From Granulicella arctica (GTDB lineage Bacteria; Acidobacteriota; Terriglobia; Terriglobales; Acidobacteriaceae), in NCBI RefSeq assembly GCF_013410065.1, contig NZ_JACCCW010000001.1, forward strand, positions 1,607,187 through 1,671,186: a stretch of 64,000 nt of DNA, written 5' to 3'. Both the position numbers and the translations under genes were made by a program. This document shows, one piece after another, positions 53,774 through 62,029 of the stretch. A model generated the notes under the pieces. The model did no database searches. It was not told the DNA's origin and worked only from the letters and a program-made list of their open reading frames with translations. Every line of letters begins with the position of its first letter. The stretch's first letter is position 1.

Positions 53774-55927
53774 ATGAAAATTCTTACCAACTGGCTCCGC
53801 ACCTACGTCCCCAACATTCCTGCTGACGACCAGCAACTCGCCGACGACCTAACCCTCCGCGGCATAGCCGTCGAAGGCGTTCATTCGCTCGGCCCAAATA
53901 GCGGCCACCTCTTCGAGATGGACATCACCACCAACCGCGTCGACGCCATGAACCACTACGGCATCGCCCGCGAGGCCGCGACCATCTACAACCTGCCCCT
54001 CGCGCCCTTCGACACCAAGCTTCCCCTCGGCACTCTCGTCGACGAGCCCTTTCCAGTCCGCATCGCGCCCGACGCCAAGGGTCTCTGTGGCCGCTTCACC
54101 GCCCAGGTCCTGCGTGGCGTTACTATCGCGCCCAGCACCGGCGCTATCAAAACCTACTTCGAAGCGCTCGGCCAGAAGCAGATCTCCAACGCCGTCGACG
54201 CCAGCAACTTCGTCCTCCTCGGCATGGGCCACCCCACGCATGCGTTTGATCTAGACAAGATCGACGACGGCATTGTCGTCCGCCTAGCCCACAAGGGCGA
54301 AAAGCTCCGCCTCCTCGACGGAACCGAGCGCACCCTCGAAGCCGACGATCTCGTCGTCGCCGACGAAACGAAGGCCCTCGCCCTCGCCGGAGTCATGGGT
54401 GGCTGGGACTCCATGATCACCCCCGGCACCAAGAACATCCTCGTCGAGGCCGCCTGGTTCGATCAGGCCAGCATCCGCCGCAGCTCGCGCCGTCACGGCC
54501 TCCACACAGACGCCAGCCACCGCTTCGAGCGCGGAGCCGACCTCAACGCCGCCCCCATCGCCAACGGGCTGGTTTCTCGCCTGATCTTGCAATCAGGCGG
54601 AAGTATCGAAGGCGAACTCATCGACATTATCGACCCCGAAGTCGCCGCCCGCACCGCCGCGCGGCCCGCCATCGAGCTCTCCGTCAAACAGGTTCAGCGT
54701 CACCTCGGCACCACCCTCGACCCGCAGGGCATCACCTCCGAGATCGTCGCCCAGTACCTCACCTCGCTCGGCTGCGAGCTCCTCCTGCACGGCCCCGACC
54801 TCTACGCGACCAAGCTGCCAAGCTGGCGGCTCGACCTCGAGCGCGAGATCGACCTCATCGAAGAGGTCGCCCGCGTCTACGGCTACAACCGCTTCGCCAA
54901 CACCCTGCCCACGCCCGGCATCGTCATCGCACACCCCACCGCAGCGAAAGAGGCCGCCGTGCGCACCCGCCTGCTCGCCCTCGGCTACAGCGAGTCCGTC
55001 TCCAGCACCTTCGCCTCGCAGTCCGACAGCGACCTCTTCTACGGAACAGCGAAGACAGCGGCTCCCGTCCCGATGGAAAACCCCCTCTCGGAAGAGGCGT
55101 CCCTGCTGCGTCCATCGCTCGTTCCCGGTATGGTCACGATGCTCGCCCATAACCTTAACCGCGACGTCAAAGAGGTTCGCCTCTTCGAGCAGGGACAGGT
55201 CTTCACCGGCACAACGCTAGCCGACGGCAATTTCATCGCTGAGGTCCACGAGGCCGCCAGACTCTCCCTTGGCCTCACCGGCTCCGTTCCCGCAACCCCG
55301 CTCTACGCCGCGTCCGACGCGCCGTTCTACGAGCTGAAGGGTGTCGTAGAATCTCTCCTCAGCCTCTTCGATCTCGCCGGAAGCACCCTCACCTTCAGCG
55401 CCGAAGCGCCCGCATGGCTCGAGCCCGGCCGCTCTGCCACCGCGCTTCTGGCAGGCAAGCCCATCGCAACCTTCGGTGAGCTAGTCTCCACGCAGAGCCA
55501 GCAGCGCAAGCTTCGCCAGCCCGTCTTTCTCGCCGAGATCGACCTCGCCCAGCTCTACACCCTGCCCCTCCGCAAGGTCACCGCCCGCGACCTCTCCCGC
55601 TTCCAGGCCGTCGAGCGCGACTTCTCCTTCACTTTCTCCGACGCAACGCCCTGGCAGAACATCGCTGCCGCGATCGAATCCCTCGGCATCGCCGACCTCA
55701 TCCGCCTCACACCAACCGAGATCTTCCGCGATCCAAAGGGCCGCTCTGTCCCACCGGGCCACTACGCGCTGCTGCTGCGCTGCATCTTCCAGTCGAACGA
55801 GCGCACCCTCAACGAGGAGGAGCTGACCGGCTGGTGGAGTGCAATCATCGGCGCGCTGACCGCGCTCGGCGGCGTCATCCGCGCCCCAGGATCGACCCTT
55901 CTTCCCACGGACGCCAAAACCAGCTAA
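53774..55927 (+). CDS. pheT: Phenylalanine-tRNA ligase beta subunit, short form
   Basis: 717 residues against about 795 in E. coli. The start MKILTNWLRTYVPNIPADDQ is normal, but the EMAP-II-like tRNA-binding domain expected at about 40-150 is missing: residue 50 already reads MDITTNRVDAMNHYGIAREA. B3/B4 (editing), B5 (DLEREIDLIEEVARVYGYNR) and the C-terminal anticodon-binding FDX-ACB domain (SRFQAVERDFSFTFSDATPW to the end) are present. Short PheT forms exist in some phyla, so this is probably functional. The upstream in-frame start at 53699 lies inside the preceding gene and is rejected. Confidence 0.93.
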   Translation: MKILTNWLRTYVPNIPADDQQLADDLTLRGIAVEGVHSLGPNSGHLFEMDITTNRVDAMNHYGIAREAATIYNLPLAPFDTKLPLGTLVDEPFPVRIAPDAKGLCGRFTAQVLRGVTIAPSTGAIKTYFEALGQKQISNAVDASNFVLLGMGHPTHAFDLDKIDDGIVVRLAHKGEKLRLLDGTERTLEADDLVVADETKALALAGVMGGWDSMITPGTKNILVEAAWFDQASIRRSSRRHGLHTDASHRFERGADLNAAPIANGLVSRLILQSGGSIEGELIDIIDPEVAARTAARPAIELSVKQVQRHLGTTLDPQGITSEIVAQYLTSLGCELLLHGPDLYATKLPSWRLDLEREIDLIEEVARVYGYNRFANTLPTPGIVIAHPTAAKEAAVRTRLLALGYSESVSSTFASQSDSDLFYGTAKTAAPVPMENPLSEEASLLRPSLVPGMVTMLAHNLNRDVKEVRLFEQGQVFTGTTLADGNFIAEVHEAARLSLGLTGSVPATPLYAASDAPFYELKGVVESLLSLFDLAGSTLTFSAEAPAWLEPGRSATALLAGKPIATFGELVSTQSQQRKLRQPVFLAEIDLAQLYTLPLRKVTARDLSRFQAVERDFSFTFSDATPWQNIAAAIESLGIADLIRLTPTEIFRDPKGRSVPPGHYALLLRCIFQSNERTLNEEELTGWWSAIIGALTALGGVIRAPGSTLLPTDAKTS

Positions 55928-55953
55928 GCTGGCGGGGTTCGTGAGGGAAGACT

Positions 55954-56325
55954 ATGCTCGACGACTGCTCCGTAATGGGTTTTATCCCGACGAAGGACGC
56001 CGCGAAGGCGCGTGCCTTCTATGTCGATCTGCTGGGCCTGACCCTGGTCTCGGAGGACCCCTTCGCCACCGAGGTTCTCGCGAACGGCACGCATATCCGC
56101 ATCACCAACGTGCCGGACTTCACGCCGTTTTCCTTCACGCTACTCGGCTGGAGGGTGGCGGATATCACCGCCTCTGTCGCGGAGATGGCGAGCAAGGGCG
56201 TAGCCTTCGAGCGCTACCCACGGCTCGAGCAGGATGCACACGGCATCTGGACCGCACCCGGCGGAGCCCGCATCGCGTGGTTCAAAGACCCCGACGGCAA
56301 CACGCTTTCTCTCTCGCAACATTAA
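55954..56325 (+). CDS. VOC (glyoxalase/bleomycin resistance) family protein
   Basis: 123 residues, one vicinal-oxygen-chelate unit: GFIPTKDAAKARAFYVDLLG, LTLVSEDPFATEVLANGTHI, and the ending GARIAWFKDPDGNTLSLSQH. The usual first metal ligand (His) near the start is not evident; the Glu/Asp near the end could bind metal. Function unspecified. Confidence 0.85.
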   Translation: MLDDCSVMGFIPTKDAAKARAFYVDLLGLTLVSEDPFATEVLANGTHIRITNVPDFTPFSFTLLGWRVADITASVAEMASKGVAFERYPRLEQDAHGIWTAPGGARIAWFKDPDGNTLSLSQH

Positions 56326-56364
56326 TTCGCTAAAGAAATTATGTTTCATTTGAATTGGATAGAA

Positions 56365-56380
56365 TGTTCCACGTGGAACA
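56365..56380. promoter_or_regulatory. parS-like site 1
   Basis: TGTTCCACGTGGAACA, a perfect 16-bp palindrome (20 bp with flanking AA/TT), identical to a known ParB-binding parS variant. First of three in 157 bp. Confidence 0.75.
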
Positions 56381-56440
56381 TTTCATGTGATTCGAGCCAT
56401 CGCAAAAGCTGTTTTGAGCGCTTTTTAAGCCCCAAAACAA

Positions 56441-56456
56441 CGTTCCACGTGGAACA
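56441..56456. promoter_or_regulatory. parS-like site 2
   Basis: CGTTCCACGTGGAACA; 15 of 16 bases match site 1, the first base being C. Centre is 76 bp from site 1. Confidence 0.7.
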
Positions 56457-56505
56457 TTTTCTACTCTGAGTCGATATTTTGAGCCGCCGGAAGTCGCAAA
56501 TCCGA

Positions 56506-56521
56506 TGTTCCACGTGGAACA
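56506..56521. promoter_or_regulatory. parS-like site 3
   Basis: TGTTCCACGTGGAACA, identical to site 1, 65 bp from site 2. The gap 56326-56689 holds no gene besides these sites. Confidence 0.75.
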
Positions 56522-56689
56522 TTTGGAAGTATGCGAACGATTTTTGCAACCACATTTTAGGTGCAATTCAGAGTTTTTTGGGCTCCGTGAGGGCTTGACA
56601 AAAGACACTTCCAGAAAGGGTGCATCTTCGTTGAGTCCTCCCCCAGTTCTGTTGGAAAAATCCACGGCGACGCCCTCTATACTGCTGAT

Positions 56690-56947
56690 ATGAGTACAGC
56701 AGCAATCAGTGTGGATGAGTTCCAGGCGCTTGAGCAGAAGGTTCTGCGCGCCGTTGAGATCGTGAAGCGGGAGCGCGAGGCGCGCGCCGCAGCCGAGGCC
56801 GAAGTCGTTAGCCTGCGAGAGCAGCTCACCGTGCAGTCCAGCCTCACGGATGAGACCAATGCCGAGTTGAAGTCGCTCCAGAAGGAGCGCGACGATGTTC
56901 GCCAGCGCGTCGAGAAGATGCTCGCGCAGATGGACGAACTCCTCTAG
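56690..56947 (+). CDS. Small coiled-coil protein, ZapB-like
   Basis: 85 residues, almost wholly heptad-type coiled coil (FQALEQKVLRAVEIVKRERE, AEAEVVSLREQLTVQSSLTD, LKSLQKERDDVRQRVEKMLA). Placed directly before zapA. Proteins of this look bridge or stabilise the FtsZ ring together with ZapA; the ZapB role is inferred from position and shape, not from clear similarity. Confidence 0.65.
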   Translation: MSTAAISVDEFQALEQKVLRAVEIVKREREARAAAEAEVVSLREQLTVQSSLTDETNAELKSLQKERDDVRQRVEKMLAQMDELL

Positions 56948-56967
56948 TGCCAGAGGCAGGAGGCAGA

Positions 56968-57330
56968 ATGAACGAGACACTCGAAACGCCGCAGGACATA
57001 CAGGTTGTGCCGCAGTCGATCAACGTGGCCATCTACGACCAGGTGTATCACCTGCGCGGCACCGACCCTGCCCATATCGAACAGCTCGCGTCGATCGTCG
57101 ATGCGAAGATGCGGGCGGTTTCGGCGCATGGCAACACGGTGGATTCGCTGCGGGTCGCGGTGTTGGCCGCGTTGAATATCGCCGATGAACTGGCCACGCT
57201 GCGCGAGCGGTATGCGTCGCTTGCCGGGAGCGCCGAGAGCTCGCAATACTCCATGCGCTCGCGTGTCGGAACGCTGACCGGTATGCTCGACGAGTTGCTC
57301 GAAGCGCCTGAGACGCGTCGAGCGGGTTAA
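56968..57330 (+). CDS. zapA: Cell division protein ZapA
   Basis: 120 residues. SINVAIYDQVYHLRGTDPAH is the N-terminal ZapA strand-turn, followed by the helix IEQLASIVDAKMRAVSAHGN, SLRVAVLAALNIADELATLR and a C-terminal coiled coil. ZapA tetramers crosslink FtsZ filaments. GGAGGCAG precedes ATG 56968; it starts 20 bp after the zapB-like stop, so the pair is an operon. Confidence 0.88.
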   Translation: MNETLETPQDIQVVPQSINVAIYDQVYHLRGTDPAHIEQLASIVDAKMRAVSAHGNTVDSLRVAVLAALNIADELATLRERYASLAGSAESSQYSMRSRVGTLTGMLDELLEAPETRRAG

Positions 57331-57406
57331 GTAAATTTAGGCTTGAATTTCCCCTAACGCCGGTGCACCATGGGCTGATCCCTTACCGAATGAATCGGAG
57401 CCTGTG

Positions 57407-58462
57407 ATGCGCTATTTGCTCGTCCTTCTTGTCGCAACCTGCCTTTTTCGCGATTCTTCCAGCTCTCCTTTGATAGCGCAGGACGCTGCGTCTGCCTATA
57501 AGACCAATCCCAAGTTTATCTCTGCGATGGCGGAGGCGAAGAAGCTGGAACAAGATCGCCAGTACATATTTGCGACCGACAGTTACAAAAAAGCGAATAA
57601 GATCGCGGGCGGCAAAGACGAAGGCTGTCTGGAGTCTCTGACGGAGCTCCAGATCAAAATTGGCGACTACAAAGCTGCGGCTATTACTGCGGCCGCGGCG
57701 GAGGAGATTGCTGCTACACCCCGCGATAAGTCTGCCGCGGAGATGAGCCGGGGAGTTGCGCTTTATCGTCAGGCGGGCGATAAGGGAAAGCCCGATCTGC
57801 TCCATGCTGCCGACGATGCCTTCAAGGCGGCGCAGGCCAATGATGCGAAGAACGCGTCGGCACACTATATGGACGGGTACGTGTTGACTCGTCTCGGCCA
57901 GATGGATGCAGCGCGAGAGCAGTTTCAGGCGTGCGTCAGTTGCCTTTCGCCGAAGGACCCCAGCTATACGCGTGTGCAGCACTTTGCGGCAGATCCTGCG
58001 CTCTCGATGGCGAAGAGGGCTCCGTCGTTTACGGTGATCTCGCTCGACGGGTCGAAGTTTACCCTGGACGAGATGGGCGGACGTGTGGTGCTGATCGACT
58101 TCTGGGCGACATGGTGCGGGCCGTGCAACGAGGAGCTGCCACATATGAAGAAGATTGCCAAGGAGTTCGCGGGGCAGCCGCTGGTGATCATCAGCGTAAG
58201 CTGGGATTCGGACGAGACGAAGTGGAAGAGCTTTATCGCGAAGAATGAGATGAACTGGGTGCAGTATCGCGACGCTGACCACGGTCTCAGCAAGAGCTTT
58301 GGCGTGCAGGCGATTCCTCACTACTTCACGATCGACTCGGACGGTGTGCTGACCGCGGAGATGCTGGGTTCGGGGTCGGATGTGGAGGGCAAGCTGAAGA
58401 AGCTTGTAGCTAAGGCGAAGGCTTCGGGAGCAACAGCTCCTCCGGTGGCTGGGGGAAATTAG
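57407..58462 (+). CDS. TlpA-like exported thioredoxin with N-terminal TPR-like region
   Basis: 351 residues. Signal peptide MRYLLVLLVATCLFRDSSSS. Residues 40-190 are helical repeats (AMAEAKKLEQDRQYIFATDS, GVALYRQAGDKGKPDLLHAA, ASAHYMDGYVLTRLGQMDAA) resembling TPRs. The C-terminal redoxin domain has FTLDEMGGRVVLIDFWATWC with active site CGPC, and cis-Pro in VQAIPHYFTID. It probably reduces disulfides in the periplasm, for example during cytochrome maturation. GTG three bases before the ATG is an alternative start. Confidence 0.9.
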   Translation: MRYLLVLLVATCLFRDSSSSPLIAQDAASAYKTNPKFISAMAEAKKLEQDRQYIFATDSYKKANKIAGGKDEGCLESLTELQIKIGDYKAAAITAAAAEEIAATPRDKSAAEMSRGVALYRQAGDKGKPDLLHAADDAFKAAQANDAKNASAHYMDGYVLTRLGQMDAAREQFQACVSCLSPKDPSYTRVQHFAADPALSMAKRAPSFTVISLDGSKFTLDEMGGRVVLIDFWATWCGPCNEELPHMKKIAKEFAGQPLVIISVSWDSDETKWKSFIAKNEMNWVQYRDADHGLSKSFGVQAIPHYFTIDSDGVLTAEMLGSGSDVEGKLKKLVAKAKASGATAPPVAGGN

Positions 58463-58477
58463 CCGGGCCAGAGTCTC

Positions 58478-58722
58478 ATGGGGCTTTGGACGACTTGCAA
58501 TGCGGAGCGGAGACCGGTAGCATCCAACCTAGAAAACCGGCCTGCGAAGCAGGTGTGGGGAATACCGCTGGTTGAACCAACATTCATTGAACAGGGACCT
58601 AGCTCGTAGATATGGCTCGGTGTGCTAAGTCCGCCAGTCCGGAAAGCCTAAAGAGCCACGGCAGGGTCCCGCCGTCTTAGGACGGGTTCACCAGCGCCTC
58701 ACTGCACGGCCAAGCGGGTCGG
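58478..58722 (+). ncRNA. ssrS: Structured RNA, probable 6S RNA
   Basis: The gap after the thioredoxin gene has no good reading frame but many pairing segments: GCCTGCGAAGCAGG, GCCACGGCAGGGTCCCGCCG with CTTAGGACGGGTTCACC, and outer pairings between TTGCAATGCGGAGC (about 58494) and GCGCCTCACTGCA (about 58694). The stretch CAGTCCGGAAAGCCTAAAG resembles the conserved CCGTCCGAGAAGCCTTAAA region of E. coli 6S RNA, which sequesters housekeeping RNA polymerase. A T-rich run (58723-58742) would end transcription. Boundaries are approximate. Family call from memory of the 6S pattern; another structured RNA is possible. Confidence 0.5.
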
Positions 58723-58761
58723 TTTTTGTTGTTTTCTTTGTTTGATTCGATTCCCCTGCCT

Positions 58762-59523
58762 GTGCATTCTTCCTTTCTCCACCTCGGCTCTCTTCACGTT
58801 CCTCTCTACGGCATCTGCGCCGCTGTGGGGCTGATGGGGGCGCTGACGCTGTGCCAGGTGACGGCGCGGCTGGTGCGACTGGATGCGATGAAGGTGTGGG
58901 ATGCGCTGTGGGTGATCGCGCTGGCGGTGTTCGTGATCTCGCGGGCGCTGCTGGTGATGGGGAGCTTCCATAGCTTTCTGACGTCGCCGATGCTGGTGCT
59001 GTCGCTACCTTCGTTGAACGATACGGGGATGCTGCTGACGGCGGTGTTTGCGATGATCTATCTTCGTTACAAGAGAGTGCCGCTGTTGGGGTTTCTGGAT
59101 GCGATGGCTCCGTGTGCGGCGCTGCTGTGGGCGTTTCTGAGTCTGGGGAGCATTCTGGAGGGCACGAAGGATGGGATGCCGACGCACTTCTTGTTCGCCG
59201 TGGGCGATGGCGCGGGCCAGGGAGTGCATCCGGTGGAGTTTTATACGCTGATTGTTGGGATCGTGCTGTGCGGTGTGCTGCTGCGGGCGCTGCCTCGGCT
59301 GCGTCATACGGGCTTTGGGTGTGCGCTGGGATTGGTGCTGGCGGGGGCGGCGATCTTTCTGTTGGACTTCCTGCGGCTGCCGTCGGAGTTGTTCGTGGCT
59401 GCTATGCTCGACCCAGTGCAGTGGCTTGGACTGGCGATGATTTTTGTAGGGTGCGCGCTGTTTATCGCGTTTCCTGAGATGCCGACGGCTGCTGCGCGGA
59501 ATGGAAGCAGCGATTCGGTGTAA
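58762..59523 (+). CDS. Divergent prolipoprotein diacylglyceryl transferase (Lgt) family protein
   Basis: 253 residues, about seven membrane spans. FLHLGSLHVPLYGICAAVGL matches the Lgt N-terminus (I-G-x-I-x-x-YG pattern) and HPVEFYTLIVGIVLCGVLLR the HPxxLYE region. The hallmark GRxGNFxNGE loop is replaced by LSLGSILEGTKDGM, and the key Arg and Asn are not visible, so true Lgt activity is doubtful. GTG 58762 aligns with the family start; an in-frame TTG at 58726 lies in the T-rich end of the RNA and is disfavoured. Confidence 0.6.
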   Translation: MHSSFLHLGSLHVPLYGICAAVGLMGALTLCQVTARLVRLDAMKVWDALWVIALAVFVISRALLVMGSFHSFLTSPMLVLSLPSLNDTGMLLTAVFAMIYLRYKRVPLLGFLDAMAPCAALLWAFLSLGSILEGTKDGMPTHFLFAVGDGAGQGVHPVEFYTLIVGIVLCGVLLRALPRLRHTGFGCALGLVLAGAAIFLLDFLRLPSELFVAAMLDPVQWLGLAMIFVGCALFIAFPEMPTAAARNGSSDSV

Positions 59524-59525
59524 GG

Positions 59526-59577
59526 CAAGAGCAACGGCAAAATACAGGGGTCCTTCGCTTCGCTCAGGATGACGGCG
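59526..59577 (-). repeat. Dispersed intergenic repeat, inverted copy
   Basis: Reverse complement reads CGTCATCCTGAGCGAAGCG, a GAAGGACCCCTGTATTT segment, then GCCGTTGCTCTTG, matching 44949-45025 closely. Confidence 0.72.
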
Positions 59578-59648
59578 TAAAACAAGCAAGAACAACAATA
59601 AGCGCAGCGGCAAGAAAACAGAAAATGCAGCAGCAAAGGAAATGAGCG

Positions 59649-60770
59649 ATGCCGTCTAAGAACATGCTGCCGAAGGGGCAGCGCCACCACTCGGTGCGCA
59701 AGGAGTATGTGGCTACGCGTGGGATAGAGCCGGAGCCAGAGCCGGTGGTGCCGGTGCTGGACTTTGAGGACGATAGCGAGACGCAGTTTGAGGATGGGGT
59801 GCGAAGCTTTACAGCGGCTCCAGCGGCTGCGGGGTTGCGCGTGGATCTGTATCTGGCGCAGGCGATTCCGGATATCAGCAGGGCGCGGGTGCAGTTGCTG
59901 ATTGAGGGCGGCCAGGTGCGCGTGGATGGCGCGACGGCGAAGGCCAAGGCGAAGCTGAAGGGCGGCGAGACGATCGAGATTGAAGGCGAGCCGCATCCGG
60001 AGCCGCTGCATGCGGTGCCGGAGGATATTCCGCTGGATGTTTTGTTTGAGGACCAGTATCTGGCGGTGGTGAACAAACCTGCGGGGATGATGGTCCATGC
60101 GGGCGCGGGTTCGACGGACGATGAGCGGAACCGTGGGACGCTGGTGAATGCGCTGCTGTTTCATTTCGGCAAGCTGTCGGATGTGGGCGGCGAGCTGCGT
60201 CCGGGGATCGTGCATCGGCTGGACAAGCAGACAAGCGGCGCGATTGTGGTGGCGAAGGACGACAGCACGCACCGCAAGCTGGGCGATATGTTCTCGCGAC
60301 GGATGATGCACAAGACGTACCTCGCGCTGGCGCATGGGCGCATCGCGAAGGAGAATACGACGGTGACGCTGCCGATTGCGCGCGATGTGATTCGGCGGAC
60401 GCGGATGACGACGCGGCGAGCGGATGGGCGGACGGCGGTGTCGCATGTACAGGTGCTGGAGCGGCTGGTGACGCCGTTTGGGGAGTTTACGCTGGTCGAG
60501 GTGCGGATTGAGACGGGGCGGACGCACCAGATCCGTGTGCATTTGCAGTCGATGGGGCATCCTGTGGTGGGCGATACGCTGTATGGCGCGCCGCGGCATA
60601 TTGGTCCGGCGGAGGGTGGATTGGAGCTGGAGCGGAACTTTCTGCATGCGGCGCGGCTCTCGTTTACGCATCCGAAGACGGGCAAGGCTCTGGAGATGGA
60701 GGCGTCGTTGCCGGAGGAGCTGGTGAAGTTTCTGGCGGCGTTGCGGGCGGGGCCGTCTTCTGTTGAGTAG
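59649..60770 (+). CDS. RluA/RluD family pseudouridine synthase
   Basis: 373 residues. An unusual N-terminal extension of about 55 acidic/charged residues precedes an S4 domain (LRVDLYLAQAIPDISRARVQ, LIEGGQVRVDGATAKAKAKL). The catalytic domain has GIVHRLDKQTSGAIVVAKDD with catalytic Asp in HRLDK, YLALAHGRI, and ETGRTHQIRVHLQSMGHPVV. It isomerises uridines in 23S rRNA (RluD-type, helix 69) or tRNA. The last codons overlap the region just before the next gene. Confidence 0.92.
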   Translation: MPSKNMLPKGQRHHSVRKEYVATRGIEPEPEPVVPVLDFEDDSETQFEDGVRSFTAAPAAAGLRVDLYLAQAIPDISRARVQLLIEGGQVRVDGATAKAKAKLKGGETIEIEGEPHPEPLHAVPEDIPLDVLFEDQYLAVVNKPAGMMVHAGAGSTDDERNRGTLVNALLFHFGKLSDVGGELRPGIVHRLDKQTSGAIVVAKDDSTHRKLGDMFSRRMMHKTYLALAHGRIAKENTTVTLPIARDVIRRTRMTTRRADGRTAVSHVQVLERLVTPFGEFTLVEVRIETGRTHQIRVHLQSMGHPVVGDTLYGAPRHIGPAEGGLELERNFLHAARLSFTHPKTGKALEMEASLPEELVKFLAALRAGPSSVE

Positions 60771-60780
60771 AATTACCCAA

Positions 60781-61818
60781 GTGAACGATTTGTCCTGCTA
60801 CCGACGTATTTTCTGGGCTACTTTTGCCTTCGCCATTGTGTTTAGCCTGGGTGCGGCAGCGGTGTCTGCGCAGACGACTCCTGCGCAGAGTGTGCCTACT
60901 CCGACTGTGCCTGCTGCGCCGGTAACACCTGTTCCTGCGACGCCGACGCCGCAGAGTCAGGCTCCGGAGAGCAATGAGCCGATCACGACGATCAAGGTGC
61001 AGGCGAACGAAGTGAACCTGATCTTTACGGTGACGGACAAGAAGGGCCACTTCATCACGGGGCTGAAGAGCCAGAGCTTTGGGCTGCTGGACGACGGCAA
61101 GCCGCCTGCCGCGGTGTTGCGCTTTACGCAGCAGACGAATCTTCCGCTGCGCGTGGGCGTGATGATGGATACGAGCAGCTCGATTCGGCAACGGTTCGAC
61201 TTCGAACAGCAGGCGGCGGTCGAATTCTTCCTCCAGGTGCTGCATCGCAACGACCGTGCCTTCATTGAGGGCTTCGATATTCAGACGGATGTGTCGCAGA
61301 ACTTTACGAACAATATCGACCTGCTGAACACGGGGATTCACAAACTGCGTCCGGGTGGCGGAACGGCGATGTTCGACGCGCTGTACAAGACCTGCCGGGA
61401 CCAGATGCTGACGCTGCGGGAAGAGGGCGCGGTGCGCAAGGCGCTGATCGTGGTATCGGATGGCGACGATAACTATAGTCGCGTGCTCGAGAGCGATGCG
61501 ATCAAGATGTGCCAGCGCGCGGAGACGATTGTGTATACGATCAGCACGAACGTGAGCCCGAGCAAGGACAAGGGCGACGACGTGCTGAAGGAGATTGCCG
61601 AGGCGACGGGCGGGCAGGCGTTCTATCCGACGCGGATTGAGGATGTGGCGGTCGGCTTCCACAATATTGAAGAGGAGCTGCGCAGCCAGTACTCGCTGGA
61701 GTATCGTCCGGCGGACTTCAAGACGGATGGTGCATTCCGAACGATCTATCTCCAGGCGACTGATCCGCGGTATAAGGTGCGGGCTCGCAAGGGATATTTT
61801 GCTCCGCGGCCGCAGTAG
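60781..61818 (+). CDS. Secreted VWA-domain protein (acidobacterial VWFA-related type)
   Basis: 345 residues. N-terminal export segment (RRIFWATFAFAIVFSLGAAA), a Pro/Thr/Ala-rich linker, then a short beta domain (VNLIFTVTDKKGHFITGLKS, SFGLLDDGKPPAAVLRFTQQ) and a VWA domain with MIDAS DTSSS in LRVGVMMDTSSSIRQRF, RPGGGTAMFDALYKTC and VVSDGDDNYSR. The ending YSLEYRPADF, then YKVRARKGYFAPRP is characteristic. This family is much expanded in Acidobacteria; role unknown, likely protein interactions at the cell envelope. GTG 60781 is preferred; the frame is open upstream to 60763. Confidence 0.88.
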   Translation: MNDLSCYRRIFWATFAFAIVFSLGAAAVSAQTTPAQSVPTPTVPAAPVTPVPATPTPQSQAPESNEPITTIKVQANEVNLIFTVTDKKGHFITGLKSQSFGLLDDGKPPAAVLRFTQQTNLPLRVGVMMDTSSSIRQRFDFEQQAAVEFFLQVLHRNDRAFIEGFDIQTDVSQNFTNNIDLLNTGIHKLRPGGGTAMFDALYKTCRDQMLTLREEGAVRKALIVVSDGDDNYSRVLESDAIKMCQRAETIVYTISTNVSPSKDKGDDVLKEIAEATGGQAFYPTRIEDVAVGFHNIEEELRSQYSLEYRPADFKTDGAFRTIYLQATDPRYKVRARKGYFAPRPQ

Positions 61819-61847
61819 GCTAGTTTGTCTTTCTCCACGGGAAGATT

Positions 61848-61870
61848 CCCTCAGGGGCTAAAGCCCCGAG
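61848..61870 (-). repeat. Dispersed GGGGCTTTAGCCCC repeat, inverted copy
   Basis: CCCTCAGGGGCTAAAGCCCC here is the reverse complement of the element at 45070-45090. A related GGCGCGGCTGAAGCCGTGCC hairpin follows 20 bp later. Confidence 0.65.
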
Positions 61871-62029
61871 TCTTTTCAGCTGTTTGCGGCGCGGCTGAAG
61901 CCGTGCCCTTTCAAGGCCACGACTTTATCAGCTAAGACGTCGGCTGGAGCAACGGTTTTCTGATCCGCAAGATTTGAGAATATTCGAGTAACTCCGGGCT
62001 GGATTCTGTGTCTAACAAAAGCAGGAGCC

